DNA of 64,000 nt from the NCBI RefSeq assembly GCF_013348785.1, contig NZ_CP054691.1, positions 1,302,001-1,366,000 of the forward strand. Direction: 5' to 3'. Each line of letters starts with the position of its first letter. The first letter of the stretch is position 1. Shown piece after piece: positions 31,401-39,449 of this stretch. The stretch is from Gordonia sp. X0973. GTDB lineage: Bacteria; Actinomycetota; Actinomycetes; Mycobacteriales; Mycobacteriaceae. The translations under genes and the position numbers were made by a program. A model generated the notes under the pieces. That model had not been told where the DNA came from, ran no database searches, and saw nothing but the letters and a program-made list of their open reading frames with translations.

Positions 31401-34400
31401 TCGGCGAGTTCGCCGAACAGCTGACCGGTCGCTCCGGCGTCCTGGCCACCGCGGCGCGCACCGTGCTCAAGCAGCTCGGCCTCGATGATGTCGCGGGCTT
31501 CGACGCGGATACCGACGACGAGGCCGCCGTGCTGGCCGAGCGGGTGGCCGCGGAGTTGGGCAAGGACTGGTCCCGCACCGTGACGCCCGTCTTCGACGAC
31601 CGGCGCGCCGTGCTGCTCGACGACCGCTGGGCCAGTGCCCGCTCCGACCTGGCGCAACTGTGGGTGGCACCGGAGGAGGCCCTCGCCGGCGACCCCGCCG
31701 AGTCCTTCCGCGGTGCGGGGGAGACCGTCGCCGACCATGCTTCCTGGTGGCAGGCCAGGGCCGAGGCGGAGGGCCGTGAGGCACACGCCGGTGTGTTCGC
31801 GGAGATCGCGCGGCTCGCCCGGGACACCGCTCCGGGCGTCTACGCCGACGACATCGCCGTCGTCACCGGCGCGGCCGACGGCTCCATCGCCGGCGCCGTC
31901 GTCGCCGGTCTGCTGCGCGGCGGTGCGACGGTCATCGCGACCACCTCGCGCCTCGACGCCGACCGGCTGGAGTTCTTCAAGAAGCTGTACCGGTCCAGCG
32001 CCCGCCAGGGTGCGGCGCTGTGGATCGTGCCGGCCAACCTGGCGAGCTACACCGACGTCGACGCGCTGGTCGAGTGGATCGGCGACGAGCAGTCGCAGAC
32101 CCTCGGCGGGGCCACCGAGGTCACCAAGGAGGCCATGCGGCCCACGTTGCTGTTCCCCTTCGCGGCGCCGCGCGTCGCGGGGGACCTCACCGACGCCGGC
32201 GCCCGCGCCGAGGCGGAGATGAAGGTGCTGCTGTGGTCGGTGGAGCGCATGATCGGCGGACTGTCCGGCCTGCACGCCGACCACAACATCGCGGCCCGGA
32301 TGCACGTGGTGCTGCCCGGCTCGCCCAACCGGGGCATGTTCGGCGGCGACGGTGCCTACGGCGAGGCCAAGGCCGCGCTCGACGCCGTGGTCACCCGGTG
32401 GTCGGCGGAGTCGTCGTGGGGTGAGCGGACCACGCTGGCCCACGCGCTGATCGGCTGGGTGCGCGGCACCGGGCTGATGGGTGGCAACGATCCGATGGTC
32501 GCCGCCGTCGAGGCCGCCGGTGTGCGCACCTGGAGCACCGACGAGATGGCCGCCGAGCTGCTCGCGCTGTGCACCGCCGAGCAACGGGAGGCGGCGCGGA
32601 CCGCACCGCTGCACGCCGACCTGACCGCCGGGCTCGACCCGTCGATCGACCTCAAGGAGCTGGCCAAGGCCGCGCAGGCCGACGCCCCGAAGGCGGATTC
32701 CGCCGATCGGCCCGAGGCCGAGCGTGGCGACCTCGCCGCGCTCCCGCATCCGGCCCGGGCACCGCAGGAGGCCCCGATGAGCTGGGGCGAGGTGTCCGTC
32801 GCGCCGGAGGACATGGTCGTCATCGTCGGCGCGGGCGAACTCGGGCCGTACGGCTCGGCGCGCACCCGCTTCGACATGGAGGTCTCCGGCGAACTCTCGG
32901 CGGCCGGTGTCGTCGAACTCGCGTGGAGCACCGGGCTGATCACCTGGGAGGAGAACCCGAAGCCGGGTTGGTACGACGCGCAGACCGGTGACGCCGTCGC
33001 CGAGTCGGATATCGCCGAGAAGTATCACGACGCCGTCGTGGAGCGCTGCGGCATCCGCCGCTACGGTGACGACGGGGCGATGATCGACAACTCCTCGCCG
33101 CTGCTGGAGTCGGTCTTCCTCGACGAGGACCTGACCTTCACGGTGACGTCGGAGGAGGCCGCGCGTGCCTTCGTCGCGGCCGACCCGGAGCACACCCGCA
33201 TCGCCGAGGTCCCCGACACCGGCGAGTTCACGGTGACGCGCCTGGCCGGCACCGAGATCCGCGTGCCGCGCCGCTTCGAACTGAGCCGCACCGTCGGCGG
33301 GCAGATCCCCACCGGTTTCGACCCGGTGCGCTGGGGTGTCACGCCCGACATGGCGAGTTCGATCGACCGGGTCGCCCTGTGGAACCTGGTGGCCACCGTC
33401 GACGCCTTCCTCTCCAGCGGGTTCACCCCCGAGGAATTGATGCGCTGGGTGCACCCGACCCTGGTCGCCAACACGCAGGGCACCGGCATGGGCGGCATGA
33501 CGTCGATGCGCTCGCTCTACGTCGACACGCTCCTGGGCGAGTCGAAGGCCAACGACATCCTGCAGGAGGCCCTGCCGAACGTCGTCGCGGCCCACGTCGT
33601 GCAGTCCTACATCGGCAGCTACGGCTCGATGATCCACCCGGTCGCCGCCTGCGCCACCGCCGCCGTCTCGGTGGAGGAGGGTGCGGACAAGATCCGCCTC
33701 GGCAAGGCGCTGTTCGCGGTCACCGGCGGCTTCGACGACCTCGGCATCGAGGGGATCGTCGGCTTCGGCGACATGTCCGCGACCGCGGATTCGGCCGCCA
33801 TGGCCGCCCGCGGGATCGACGAGCGCCGCTACTCGCGGGCCAACGACCGTCGCCGCGGCGGATTCGTCGAATCCCAGGGCGGCGGCACGGTGTTGCTCGC
33901 CCGCGGCGACGTGGCCGCGCAGATGGGCCTGCCGGTCCTCGGCGTCGTGGCCTTCGCGCAGAGCTTCGGCGACGGGGTGCACACCTCGATCCCGGCCCCC
34001 GGCATCGGCGCCCTCGGTGCCGCGCGCGGCGAGCAGGACTCGCCGCTGGCCAAGGCGCTGCGCGAATTGGGTTGCGGCCCAGACGATGTCGCCGTCGTCT
34101 CGAAGCACGACACGTCGACCAAGGCCAACGACCCCAACGAGTCCAAGCTGCACGAGCACCTCGCCGAGGCGATCGGCCGCAGCGACGGGGCCCCGCTGTT
34201 CGTGGTCTCGCAGAAGTCGCTGACCGGTCACGCCAAGGGCGGCGCGGCGGCCTTCCAGCTGATCGGCCTGTGCCAGGTGCTCGGTTCGGGCGTCATCCCG
34301 CCCAACCGGAGCCTGGATTGCGTCGACGAGGATCTGGCGAAGTACCCGCACCTGGTGTGGTCGACCAGCCCGCTCGACCTGAACGGTCGGTTCGGGCTCA

Positions 34401-34786
34401 AGGCCGGTCTGCTGACCTCGCTCGGCTTCGGCCACGTCTCCGGCCTGGTCGCGGTCGTCCACCCGGAGGCGTTCGTGGCGGCGCTGCCCCAGGCCGATCG
34501 GGAGGCGTACCGCGCCCGGCGCGCGCAGCGCCTGCGCGATGGTCAGCAGCGACTTCTCGCGGCGATGTGCGGCGGGGACGCGGCCTACCAGCGCCCGTCG
34601 GGACGTCGCTTCGACGAGCAGGCCGCGGCGGCCGAGAGCACCCAGGAGGCACAGCTGCTGCTCGACGCCGACGCCCGGCTCGACGATGCGGGCGCCTACC
34701 GCCTCGGCTGCGAGGTCTCGGGTCCGATCGCTCCCGGCGCTCGTCGAATCGGGACCGCTCGCTCCGCTCCCGGCGCCCAGCGGTGA
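25475..34786 (+). CDS. fas: type I fatty acid synthase
   Basis: A 3103-aa multifunctional enzyme that makes C16-C26 acyl-CoAs, the primers for mycolic acid synthesis. Domains in order: acetyl transferase (Ser157 in GHSQG), enoyl reductase (LLAGMTPTT from about residue 435), dehydratase (His1235 in GDHNPIH), malonyl/palmitoyl transferase (Ser1444 in GHSVGEY), acyl carrier (phosphopantetheine Ser1818 in DGVSSRRNQ), ketoreductase (Tyr2295 and Lys2299), ketosynthase (Cys2726, His2878, His2919). An Ala/Pro linker precedes the carrier domain. The GTG at 25475 has AAGGAG upstream, so the longer frame from 25304 is rejected. acpS overlaps the stop by 4 bases. Confidence 0.97.
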   Translation: MTIDQDRISTARVGGIPRAGESLIDRIADGEAYALAFGGQGAPWLPTLAELVVDAELGRNLDQVVAAAKRLTEPVAAELAMAAPDGFDPLPWVERYDAADALGDSGEGGYLPDETALRAAAASVPGILLAQLAGLASLRKQGLDTDEFPPTSVVGHSQGCLATDAVRIGENLADRPGEGAMLALAQLIGAAATVVAARRGLAAAADGAPMLSVTNIVPAQIDAILDEYRAECADGERGLPVVALRNGRRGVVLAGAPHHLAAFAARCEQIAASQADDRKRKLTGGAPFSPVFDPLAVSVAFHHPEMADAVDLAVAWAQRCGLDEAWARRQASAVLVEPVDWTATIADVHADGAKWILDVGPSDVATRLTSSLIRGTGIGVIPAALRGGQRNLFAPGGIPDVALPWGRYAPRLATLPDGRQVVDTAFTRLTGRSPMLLAGMTPTTVDPGIVAAAANAGHWAELAGGGQVTEEIFADNLARLTELLEPGREAQFNSLFLDPYLWKLQIGGKRLVQKARAQGAPLDGVIVTAGIPELEDAVALVDELVEAGIHYVAFKPGTVAQIRDVVRIAAEVPHHPVIVQIEGGRAGGHHSWEDLDDLLLATYAELRDRANIVICVGGGIGTPERAAEYLSGRWALAHDYPLMPLDGILVGTAAMATKEATTSPEVKQLLVDTAGCDDWIGAGHAAAGMASGRSQLGADIHEVDNTASRAGRLLDEVAGDADAVAARRDEIVEALDGTAKPYFGDLTTMSYEQWLRRYATLAVGEPGAGLPWADITWEQRFVDMLQRAEARLHERDRGEIATLFADAAVVDAHGCVDRLVAAYPQAGADILHPADVAFFLELCKTPGKPVNFVPVIDKDVRRWWRSDSLWQAHDPRYGADEVCIIPGPVAVAGITRVDEPVGELLDRFEAQLVGELVRAGESVVEIDARRRRLAGAVGPIAAILASPDARWAERIVPNPALRLGDPDRWEIIGEELAEHAPSGAVLRRHSDTRFDLVVPIGSSSTTIPLTVTPALVDGGAPIVGLDGAGAAMRDIVTVAAGGTLSEVVEADAGLTARATIAWDPDQAADHRGVTTASLPSTLAPEPGFTVPDALVGLTWPSVFALIGAARTEAGVPVVEGLLDLVHLDHAIALHSAVPAERAELTATSVLRGVADTPVGRVLRVDVEVTRGDAVVATMTERFAIRGRLGAGELAEPVRAGGRLDDEREATRKFWRAATIVAPRAMNGFALVSGDHNPIHTDRNAAALAGLGAPIVHGMWLSAAAQQVVTARDVRRGGAPRPIEGWTIRFLGMVRLGDAVDVRVDRVGLDRGREVVEVTMKVDGELVAAATALLAAPRTVYAFPGQGIQRQGMGLDARARSAAARDIWDRADEHTRKALGFSILAVVRDNPTTLVANGTTYHHPDGVLFLTQFTQVAMATLGVAQVAELREAGGFVDDAITAGHSVGEYNALAACAGVLPLEAVLEVVFQRGEAMHHLVPRDAKGNSDYRMAAIRPSQFGLADEDVAAFVEGVGKQTGEFLEVVNLNLRGSQYAIAGTVAGLEALESEIERRVAEFGGKRAFILVPGIDVPFHSTVLREGVPAFRERLDELLPEHVDPEILVGRYIPNLVPRLFNLSREFVAEIAELVPSEPLDAVLADFDSWAARPEALTRVVLIELLAWQFASPVRWIETQDLLFGAPGQGGLNVGRFVEVGVKSAPTLSGIAANTLKLDRFAAADAEVLNVERDTAVLLATDEGAEPEPETPVDDSPAEAAQTGAAPAAAPAAAAPAPVAAAGPRPDDLAFAPADAVRAVIAQWTKIRVEQIGAADTIEALCDGVSSRRNQLLLDVGAELGLGAIDGAAEAPLTALGESVNTLARGYRPLGPVLTDAVGDQLRRIAGPLGKRPNYISERVADVWQLGPGWATHTAVAVALGTREGDSVRGGALGDLADGAVANLAALDAVIDRAVTAVGAAHGIPVALPAAGGEGGGTVDAAALGEFAEQLTGRSGVLATAARTVLKQLGLDDVAGFDADTDDEAAVLAERVAAELGKDWSRTVTPVFDDRRAVLLDDRWASARSDLAQLWVAPEEALAGDPAESFRGAGETVADHASWWQARAEAEGREAHAGVFAEIARLARDTAPGVYADDIAVVTGAADGSIAGAVVAGLLRGGATVIATTSRLDADRLEFFKKLYRSSARQGAALWIVPANLASYTDVDALVEWIGDEQSQTLGGATEVTKEAMRPTLLFPFAAPRVAGDLTDAGARAEAEMKVLLWSVERMIGGLSGLHADHNIAARMHVVLPGSPNRGMFGGDGAYGEAKAALDAVVTRWSAESSWGERTTLAHALIGWVRGTGLMGGNDPMVAAVEAAGVRTWSTDEMAAELLALCTAEQREAARTAPLHADLTAGLDPSIDLKELAKAAQADAPKADSADRPEAERGDLAALPHPARAPQEAPMSWGEVSVAPEDMVVIVGAGELGPYGSARTRFDMEVSGELSAAGVVELAWSTGLITWEENPKPGWYDAQTGDAVAESDIAEKYHDAVVERCGIRRYGDDGAMIDNSSPLLESVFLDEDLTFTVTSEEAARAFVAADPEHTRIAEVPDTGEFTVTRLAGTEIRVPRRFELSRTVGGQIPTGFDPVRWGVTPDMASSIDRVALWNLVATVDAFLSSGFTPEELMRWVHPTLVANTQGTGMGGMTSMRSLYVDTLLGESKANDILQEALPNVVAAHVVQSYIGSYGSMIHPVAACATAAVSVEEGADKIRLGKALFAVTGGFDDLGIEGIVGFGDMSATADSAAMAARGIDERRYSRANDRRRGGFVESQGGGTVLLARGDVAAQMGLPVLGVVAFAQSFGDGVHTSIPAPGIGALGAARGEQDSPLAKALRELGCGPDDVAVVSKHDTSTKANDPNESKLHEHLAEAIGRSDGAPLFVVSQKSLTGHAKGGAAAFQLIGLCQVLGSGVIPPNRSLDCVDEDLAKYPHLVWSTSPLDLNGRFGLKAGLLTSLGFGHVSGLVAVVHPEAFVAALPQADREAYRARRAQRLRDGQQRLLAAMCGGDAAYQRPSGRRFDEQAAAAESTQEAQLLLDADARLDDAGAYRLGCEVSGPIAPGARRIGTARSAPGAQR

Positions 34787-35184
34787 GCGTCCTCGGCGTG
34801 GGGCTCGACATCGTGTCGATCCCCGAATTCGGCGAGCAATTGGCCCAGCCCGGGACCCGGTTCGCCGACGCCTTCACCGCCGGTGAGCGCCGCGACGCCC
34901 GGGCCGGCGCCGGGGATTACGAGCGCAGCCTCGCCGCGCGGTGGGCGGCGAAAGAGGCGGTCATCAAGGCCTGGTCGGTGAGCCGGTTCGCCCGGCGACC
35001 CGCCCTGCCGATGATCGTGCACTCCGACATCGAGGTGGTCACCGACAACTGGGGGCGTCCGGCCATCCGGTTGTCGGGGGCCATCGCGGAGTTCCTCGCC
35101 GACGCGCGGATCCACGTCTCGCTCACCCATGACGGCAACACCGCCGCCGCGGTGGTGATCCTGGAGGAGCCCCCCGCCGAGTGA
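34783..35184 (+). CDS. acpS: holo-[acyl-carrier-protein] synthase
   Basis: Transfers 4'-phosphopantetheine from CoA to a carrier-domain serine. It has 133 aa, with the family motifs VGLDIVSIPEF (metal-binding Asp) and SLAARWAAKEAVIKAW (Glu/Lys). The GTG start overlaps the fas stop codon (GTGA), so it is co-translated with its main substrate, the carrier domain of the fatty acid synthase. The same fas-acpS pair occurs in mycobacteria. Confidence 0.95.
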   Translation: MSVLGVGLDIVSIPEFGEQLAQPGTRFADAFTAGERRDARAGAGDYERSLAARWAAKEAVIKAWSVSRFARRPALPMIVHSDIEVVTDNWGRPAIRLSGAIAEFLADARIHVSLTHDGNTAAAVVILEEPPAE

Positions 35185-35209
35185 GCCCGGATCGCCGTCG
35201 GGTGAACCG

Positions 35210-35845
35210 TCAGGAGTCGAGCTTGTCCTGCTCGCGCAGCAGGTAGCCGCCGAGCATGCGCTTGAGTTCGGCGACGACGGCGGCGCGGTCCTGACCGTCC
35301 TGCACCGAGAAGCTCAGCGCCGAGTAGGCGGTGTGGACGAGCAGTCGGGCCATGGTCTTGCGGCGCTCGCGCTGGTGCGGGGTCAGCGGCGCGAGGATGT
35401 GCTCCACCTGCTCGGCGAGCGCCTGCTCGTTGAGGGCCGCCGTCGCACGCGTGGCGGGGGTGGATTGCACGGCCAGCCAGACCGCGCGTCGGGACGGATC
35501 GTGCTGCCACAGCGCGGCGAGATGATCCAGGAAGCGTTCGAGCAGGTTCGGCCAATCCAACGACGGGATGGCCGAACCCAACTCGGCCAACTCGGCCTGG
35601 ACCCCGACGGTGTCCTGCCGGTCCAACTCGCACACGATGACGTACTTGTTGGCGAAGAACTGGTACAGGGTGCCGATCGGCACGTCAGATCGGGCCGCGA
35701 TCTCCTCGCAGGTCATCGACTCGAACCCGACGTCGGTCAACAGGTCGCGGGCAACCGCGAGCATCGTCTCGAACTTGCGGCGGCTGCGTTCCTGCGTCGG
35801 ACGGCGACGGGGGACGAGCGGCCGCGTCGCGGGGAGATCGGCCAC
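35210..35845 (-). CDS. TetR family transcriptional regulator
   Basis: A 211-aa repressor-type protein with an N-terminal helix-turn-helix (TCEEIAARSDVPIGTLYQFFANK, residues about 44-66) and an all-helical ligand domain. It is convergent with acpS and lies 9 bases downstream of bcp on the same strand, so it is probably co-transcribed with bcp. Its position beside fas-acpS makes fatty-acid genes candidate targets, but the known mycobacterial regulator FasR is encoded elsewhere, so this is a guess. Confidence 0.87.
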   Translation of the reverse strand: MADLPATRPLVPRRRPTQERSRRKFETMLAVARDLLTDVGFESMTCEEIAARSDVPIGTLYQFFANKYVIVCELDRQDTVGVQAELAELGSAIPSLDWPNLLERFLDHLAALWQHDPSRRAVWLAVQSTPATRATAALNEQALAEQVEHILAPLTPHQRERRKTMARLLVHTAYSALSFSVQDGQDRAAVVAELKRMLGGYLLREQDKLDS

Positions 35846-35854
35846 CGCTGAATT

Positions 35855-36331
35855 TTAGACGCCGAGGTCGCGGCGCAGCTTCGCGACGTGCCCGGTGGCC
35901 CGGACGTTGTACTGGGCCACCTCGATGCGACCGTCGGCCCCGACGACGAAGGTCGACCGGATGACACCGGTCACCGTCTTGCCGTACAGCTTCTTCTCGC
36001 CGAACGCGCCCCACTGCGCCAGGACCTTCTTGTCCGGGTCGGACAGCAGCGGGAAGGTCAGCCCGTCGGCCTGCGCGAACTTCGCCAGCTTCTCCGGCTT
36101 GTCCGGTGAGATGCCGACGACGTCGAGGCCGGAGGAGCCCAGATCCGCGAGGTTGTCGCGGAAATCGCAGGCCTGTTTGGTGCATCCCGGGGTCATCGCG
36201 GCGGGGTAGAAGTACACGATCACCCGGCGCCCGGCGTAGTCCGAGAGGGATACCGGATTGCCGTTCTGGTCGGGCAGGGTGAAGGCCGGAGCGGGGTCTC
36301 CGACGGCTAGTCGAGTGGTGGAATCAGACAT
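35855..36331 (-). CDS. bcp: thioredoxin-dependent peroxiredoxin (Bcp/PrxQ)
   Basis: Atypical 2-Cys peroxiredoxin of 158 aa, reducing H2O2 and organic hydroperoxides. The motif PAAMTPGCTKQACDFRD contains the peroxidatic Cys50 and, five residues on, the resolving Cys55. A TetR gene follows after 9 bases. It is divergent from the DUF3618 gene, an arrangement similar to the bcp/Rv2520c region of M. tuberculosis. Confidence 0.93.
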   Translation of the reverse strand: MSDSTTRLAVGDPAPAFTLPDQNGNPVSLSDYAGRRVIVYFYPAAMTPGCTKQACDFRDNLADLGSSGLDVVGISPDKPEKLAKFAQADGLTFPLLSDPDKKVLAQWGAFGEKKLYGKTVTGVIRSTFVVGADGRIEVAQYNVRATGHVAKLRRDLGV

Positions 36332-36426
36332 ATGGGTCAGGCTATCGGATGAATTCGAATGCGGTGGTCAACGCAGAGTAAGCTGGATCACCGAGTGTCC
36401 GACCATCGTTTCAAGGAGTGCCGTCA

Positions 36427-36651
36427 GTGGCCGACAACACCGAGCGTATTGAGCAAGAGATTGCTCAGGCCCGAGAAGATCTCGCGGCCACCCTCGATCA
36501 ACTCGCCGACCGGGCGAACCCCCAGCGGATCGCCGACGACGCCAAGCAGCGCGCCGTCGAGACGATCAACAAGCCGGCCGTCAAGTACGGCCTGGCCGGT
36601 CTGGGTGTCTTCGCCGGCTGGCTGCTCGTTCGCAAGTTGCGCCGCCGGTGA
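36427..36651 (+). CDS. DUF3618 small membrane protein
   Basis: A 74-aa protein with an amphipathic coiled N-terminal half (TERIEQEIAQAREDLAATLDQL) and one C-terminal transmembrane helix (YGLAGLGVFAGWLLVRKLRRR). This is the DUF3618 family, equivalent to M. tuberculosis Rv2520c; function is unknown. A GTG at 36427 with AAGGAG upstream is selected; another GTG at 36418 overlaps the ribosome site. The stop overlaps the next start (GTGA). Confidence 0.83.
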   Translation: MADNTERIEQEIAQAREDLAATLDQLADRANPQRIADDAKQRAVETINKPAVKYGLAGLGVFAGWLLVRKLRRR

Positions 36652-37847
36652 GCCGCGCGACCACATCGGCCGCCGTCGTCGCGCTCGCCTTCACGGTGGG
36701 CCTCGGCACGGTGAGCTGCACCAAGAGCCCCAGCTACTCCGACCAGGTCGGCAAGGCCGAGAACTTCCAGAACGAGGCGCGTCCGCAGCTGACGGTGACC
36801 GGGTGGCAGAACAAGCCGCTCAAGGACCAGGCGGTCGGGATCATGCCCGGCGCGCCCATCACGGTCAGCGCCCGCGACGGTCAGATCTCCGACGTGAACG
36901 TCGTCGGGCCCAACGGCCCGGTGCCCGGCAAGCTGAGCGACGACGGTCTGCAGTGGCAGTCGACCGCGACCCTGTCCTACGGGTCGAAGTACACGGTGAC
37001 CGCGAACGCCCACGGCGTGGCCGGCGAGAGCGCCGAGAAGGTCGGTTTCGCGACCAGCTCGGCGTCGAGCCTGGCCGACGCGTCGACGACGACCGCCGAC
37101 GGCGAGAGCGTCGGCGTCGGGCAGACGGTCGGGATCAACTTCGACGCCCCGGTCTCCAATAAGCTCAACGCCCAGCGCGCCATCACCGTCACCACCGACC
37201 CGCCGGTCGAGGGGGCGTTCTACTGGATCAACGAGTCGATGGTGCGGTGGCGGCCCAAGGACTTCTGGAAGCCGGGCACCAAGGTGTCCTTCCAGGTGAA
37301 GACGAAGGGCATCGACCTCGGTGACGGGGTCTACGGCGCCAACAACCTGGCGTCGCACTTCACCGTCGGGCGCCGTCTCATCGGCATCGCCGACGACAAG
37401 ACGAAGATCCTCAACATCTTCGTCGACGGCAAGCTGGTCAAGTCGATGCCGACGTCGATGGGCAAGGACTCCACGCCGACCAACACCGGCGTCTACATGG
37501 TGGCCGAGCGCGTGCCCAGCGTGATCATGGACTCCTCGACCTACGGCGTCCCGGTGAATTCGCCCGCCGGGTACAAGGAGGTCGTGTACAGCGCCTCGCG
37601 TATCTCGTTCAGCGGCATCTACGTGCACTCCGCGCCGTGGTCGCTGGGGGACCAGGGCAACACCGATGTCAGCAACGGCTGTTTGAACGTGAGCCCGGAC
37701 AACGCGCTGTGGTTCATGCAGAACGCCAAGCGCGGCGATTTGATCATCGTCAAGAACACCGTCGGGCCGCCCCTCCCGGGCGACGACGGGCTGGGCGACT
37801 GGAATGTCCCGTGGGAGCGGTGGAAGAAGGGTAACGCCACCTCCTGA
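36648..37847 (+). CDS. L,D-transpeptidase (LdtMt2-like) with SNGC motif
   Basis: An exported peptidoglycan cross-linking enzyme of 399 aa forming 3-3 links. A signal sequence ends at GTVSC (weak lipobox, Thr at -3). Two Ig-like domains (residues about 45-240) precede the YkuD domain. The catalytic region has His327 in YVHSAPWS and Cys345, but the usual SHGCLN reads SNGCLN: Asn343 replaces the His before Gly-Cys. The C-terminal LGDWNVPWERW is family-typical. A close paralogue with intact SHGC lies at 38181. Activity may be changed; see findings. Confidence 0.9.
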   Translation: MSRATTSAAVVALAFTVGLGTVSCTKSPSYSDQVGKAENFQNEARPQLTVTGWQNKPLKDQAVGIMPGAPITVSARDGQISDVNVVGPNGPVPGKLSDDGLQWQSTATLSYGSKYTVTANAHGVAGESAEKVGFATSSASSLADASTTTADGESVGVGQTVGINFDAPVSNKLNAQRAITVTTDPPVEGAFYWINESMVRWRPKDFWKPGTKVSFQVKTKGIDLGDGVYGANNLASHFTVGRRLIGIADDKTKILNIFVDGKLVKSMPTSMGKDSTPTNTGVYMVAERVPSVIMDSSTYGVPVNSPAGYKEVVYSASRISFSGIYVHSAPWSLGDQGNTDVSNGCLNVSPDNALWFMQNAKRGDLIIVKNTVGPPLPGDDGLGDWNVPWERWKKGNATS

Positions 37848-37922
37848 CGTGAAAACCGTCCGCCACCAGCGGATTTCGCGACGCGGTACCGGCAGTGATA
37901 ATGTCTTGGAGTCGCTTCGCGA

Positions 37923-37998
<76 letters not shown>

Positions 37999-37999
37999 G

Positions 38000-38033
38000 A
38001 ATCCCCTCTCATCGATGACGATGAGGGGGGATT
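38000..38033 (+). terminator. tRNA-Lys terminator
   Basis: A 15-bp stem with one G-T pair and the loop ATGA starts 2 bases after the tRNA CCA and is followed by a short T-rich stretch. Confidence 0.8.
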
Positions 38034-38180
38034 TCTCTTGTCGGGCGGCTCACCGACACCGGATATGTCCGAAATGGATTATTCGCCTACAATAGGCGGA
38101 AATCGCGCTTGCGCCACCCGATGTCCGCACCGGGGGCGGTGGCGCGCGCTCAAATCGCCCGTTTCGATGGTTGGAGAACG

Positions 38181-39398
38181 ATGGGTTACCCGCGTGGTCT
38201 CGTCCGCAGTCCCCGGCGCTTGCCGCTTGTCGTCGTCGCCGCGTTGATCGCCCTGTTGGGCTCGGTCACGTCGTGCACCAAGGCGCCGACCTATTCGGAC
38301 AAGGTCAACGATTCGTCGCAGTTCGACGACATGGCAGCGCCCGAACTGACGGCCACCGAATACGGTGACGCCCCGCTCAAGGAGGGGGCCATCGGCGTGC
38401 AGCCGGGTGCCCCGGTCACCGTGAAGGCGACCCAGGGCTCGCTGACCTCGGTGACGGTGAAGAACGGGGACCGGACCGTCGCGGGCGAACTCAGCCCCGA
38501 CGGCGCCACGTGGACCAGCAAGTCCCCGATGGAGTTCGGCAGCCGGTACACGCTCGCGGCCCAGGCCGAGGGCGTCGGCGGCACGGCGGATCTGCAGCGC
38601 TCCTTCACCACGCGCTCGCCCAACAACTTCGCCATGCCCTACCTCGTCCCGCGCAACGGCGAGGTCGTCGGCGTCGGCCAGCCCATCTCGGTGAAGTTCG
38701 ACGAGCCGATCACCAACCGCAAGGTCGTCCAGGACGCCATCGCCATCAAGACCGAGCCGAAGACCGAGGGCGCCTTCTATTGGATCTCCCCGCAGGACCT
38801 CCGGTGGCGTCCCAAGGAGTTCTGGAAGTCGGGCACCAAGGTGAGCGTCGACGTCAACGTCTACGGACTCGACCTCGGCGACGGGGTGTTCGGTCAGAAG
38901 AACGTCCGGTCGAACTTCACCGTCGGCCGGCAGATGCTCATCACCGCCGACGACAAGACCAAGATCGTCAGCTTCGAGCGCGACGGCAAGGTCATCCGCA
39001 AGATGCCGACCTCGATGGGCAAGCCCGGCACCCCGACCGACAACGGCATCTACATCGTCGGGGACAAGCACGCGCACCTGGTGATGGACTCCTCGACCTA
39101 CGGCGTGCCCATCAACTCGGCGGACGGCTACCGCACGCCCGTCGACTACGCGACCCAGATGTCCTACAGCGGCATCTACTTCCACTCGGCCCCGTGGTCG
39201 GTGTGGGCGCAGGGCAACACGAACACCAGCCACGGCTGCCTCAACCTGAGCCCCGACGACGCGTTGTGGGTCATGAACAACACGCTGCGCGGCGACCCGG
39301 TGACCGTGCTCAACACGCAGGGTCCGCGGCTCTCCGGAACCGACGGCCTGGGCGACTGGAACATCCCCTGGGAGCGGTGGAAGCGCGGTAACGCGTAG
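38181..39398 (+). CDS. L,D-transpeptidase lipoprotein (LdtMt2-like)
   Basis: A 405-aa peptidoglycan L,D-transpeptidase. The N-terminus has a signal peptide ending in the lipobox VTSC, then two Ig-like domains and the YkuD catalytic domain with His335 in FHSAPWS and Cys353 in TSHGCLNLS. The end LGDWNIPWERWKRGNA is shared with the upstream paralogue, as is most of the protein. ATG at 38181 has GGAG upstream and gives a sensible signal peptide; a frame 24 codons longer does not. Tandem with 36648-37847 across tRNA-Lys, it probably arose by duplication. Confidence 0.92.
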   Translation: MGYPRGLVRSPRRLPLVVVAALIALLGSVTSCTKAPTYSDKVNDSSQFDDMAAPELTATEYGDAPLKEGAIGVQPGAPVTVKATQGSLTSVTVKNGDRTVAGELSPDGATWTSKSPMEFGSRYTLAAQAEGVGGTADLQRSFTTRSPNNFAMPYLVPRNGEVVGVGQPISVKFDEPITNRKVVQDAIAIKTEPKTEGAFYWISPQDLRWRPKEFWKSGTKVSVDVNVYGLDLGDGVFGQKNVRSNFTVGRQMLITADDKTKIVSFERDGKVIRKMPTSMGKPGTPTDNGIYIVGDKHAHLVMDSSTYGVPINSADGYRTPVDYATQMSYSGIYFHSAPWSVWAQGNTNTSHGCLNLSPDDALWVMNNTLRGDPVTVLNTQGPRLSGTDGLGDWNIPWERWKRGNA

Positions 39399-39436
39399 CC
39401 CGACGGGGCCGGGAAAACCTTGACATCGGGCGGTGT

Positions 39437-39442
39437 TACGAT
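39437..39442 (+). promoter_or_regulatory. -10 element (TACGAT) for the acyl-CoA dehydrogenase
   Basis: TACGAT ends 7 bases before the ATG and no ribosome site lies between, consistent with a leaderless transcript. A TTGACA at 39420 is too near (11-base gap) to be the matching -35. Confidence 0.4.
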
Positions 39443-39449
39443 CACCCGC

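Noticed and set aside
28184..34462. A 2092-codon open frame on the minus strand opposite fas
   Set aside because: High GC content removes stop codons in antisense frames. The opposite strand encodes all seven catalytic domains of fatty acid synthase with intact motifs, and the antisense translation shows no recognisable domain.
39420..39442. TTGACA plus TACGAT as a sigma-70-type promoter
   Set aside because: The spacer is only 11 bases, too short for this class; only the -10 element is kept.
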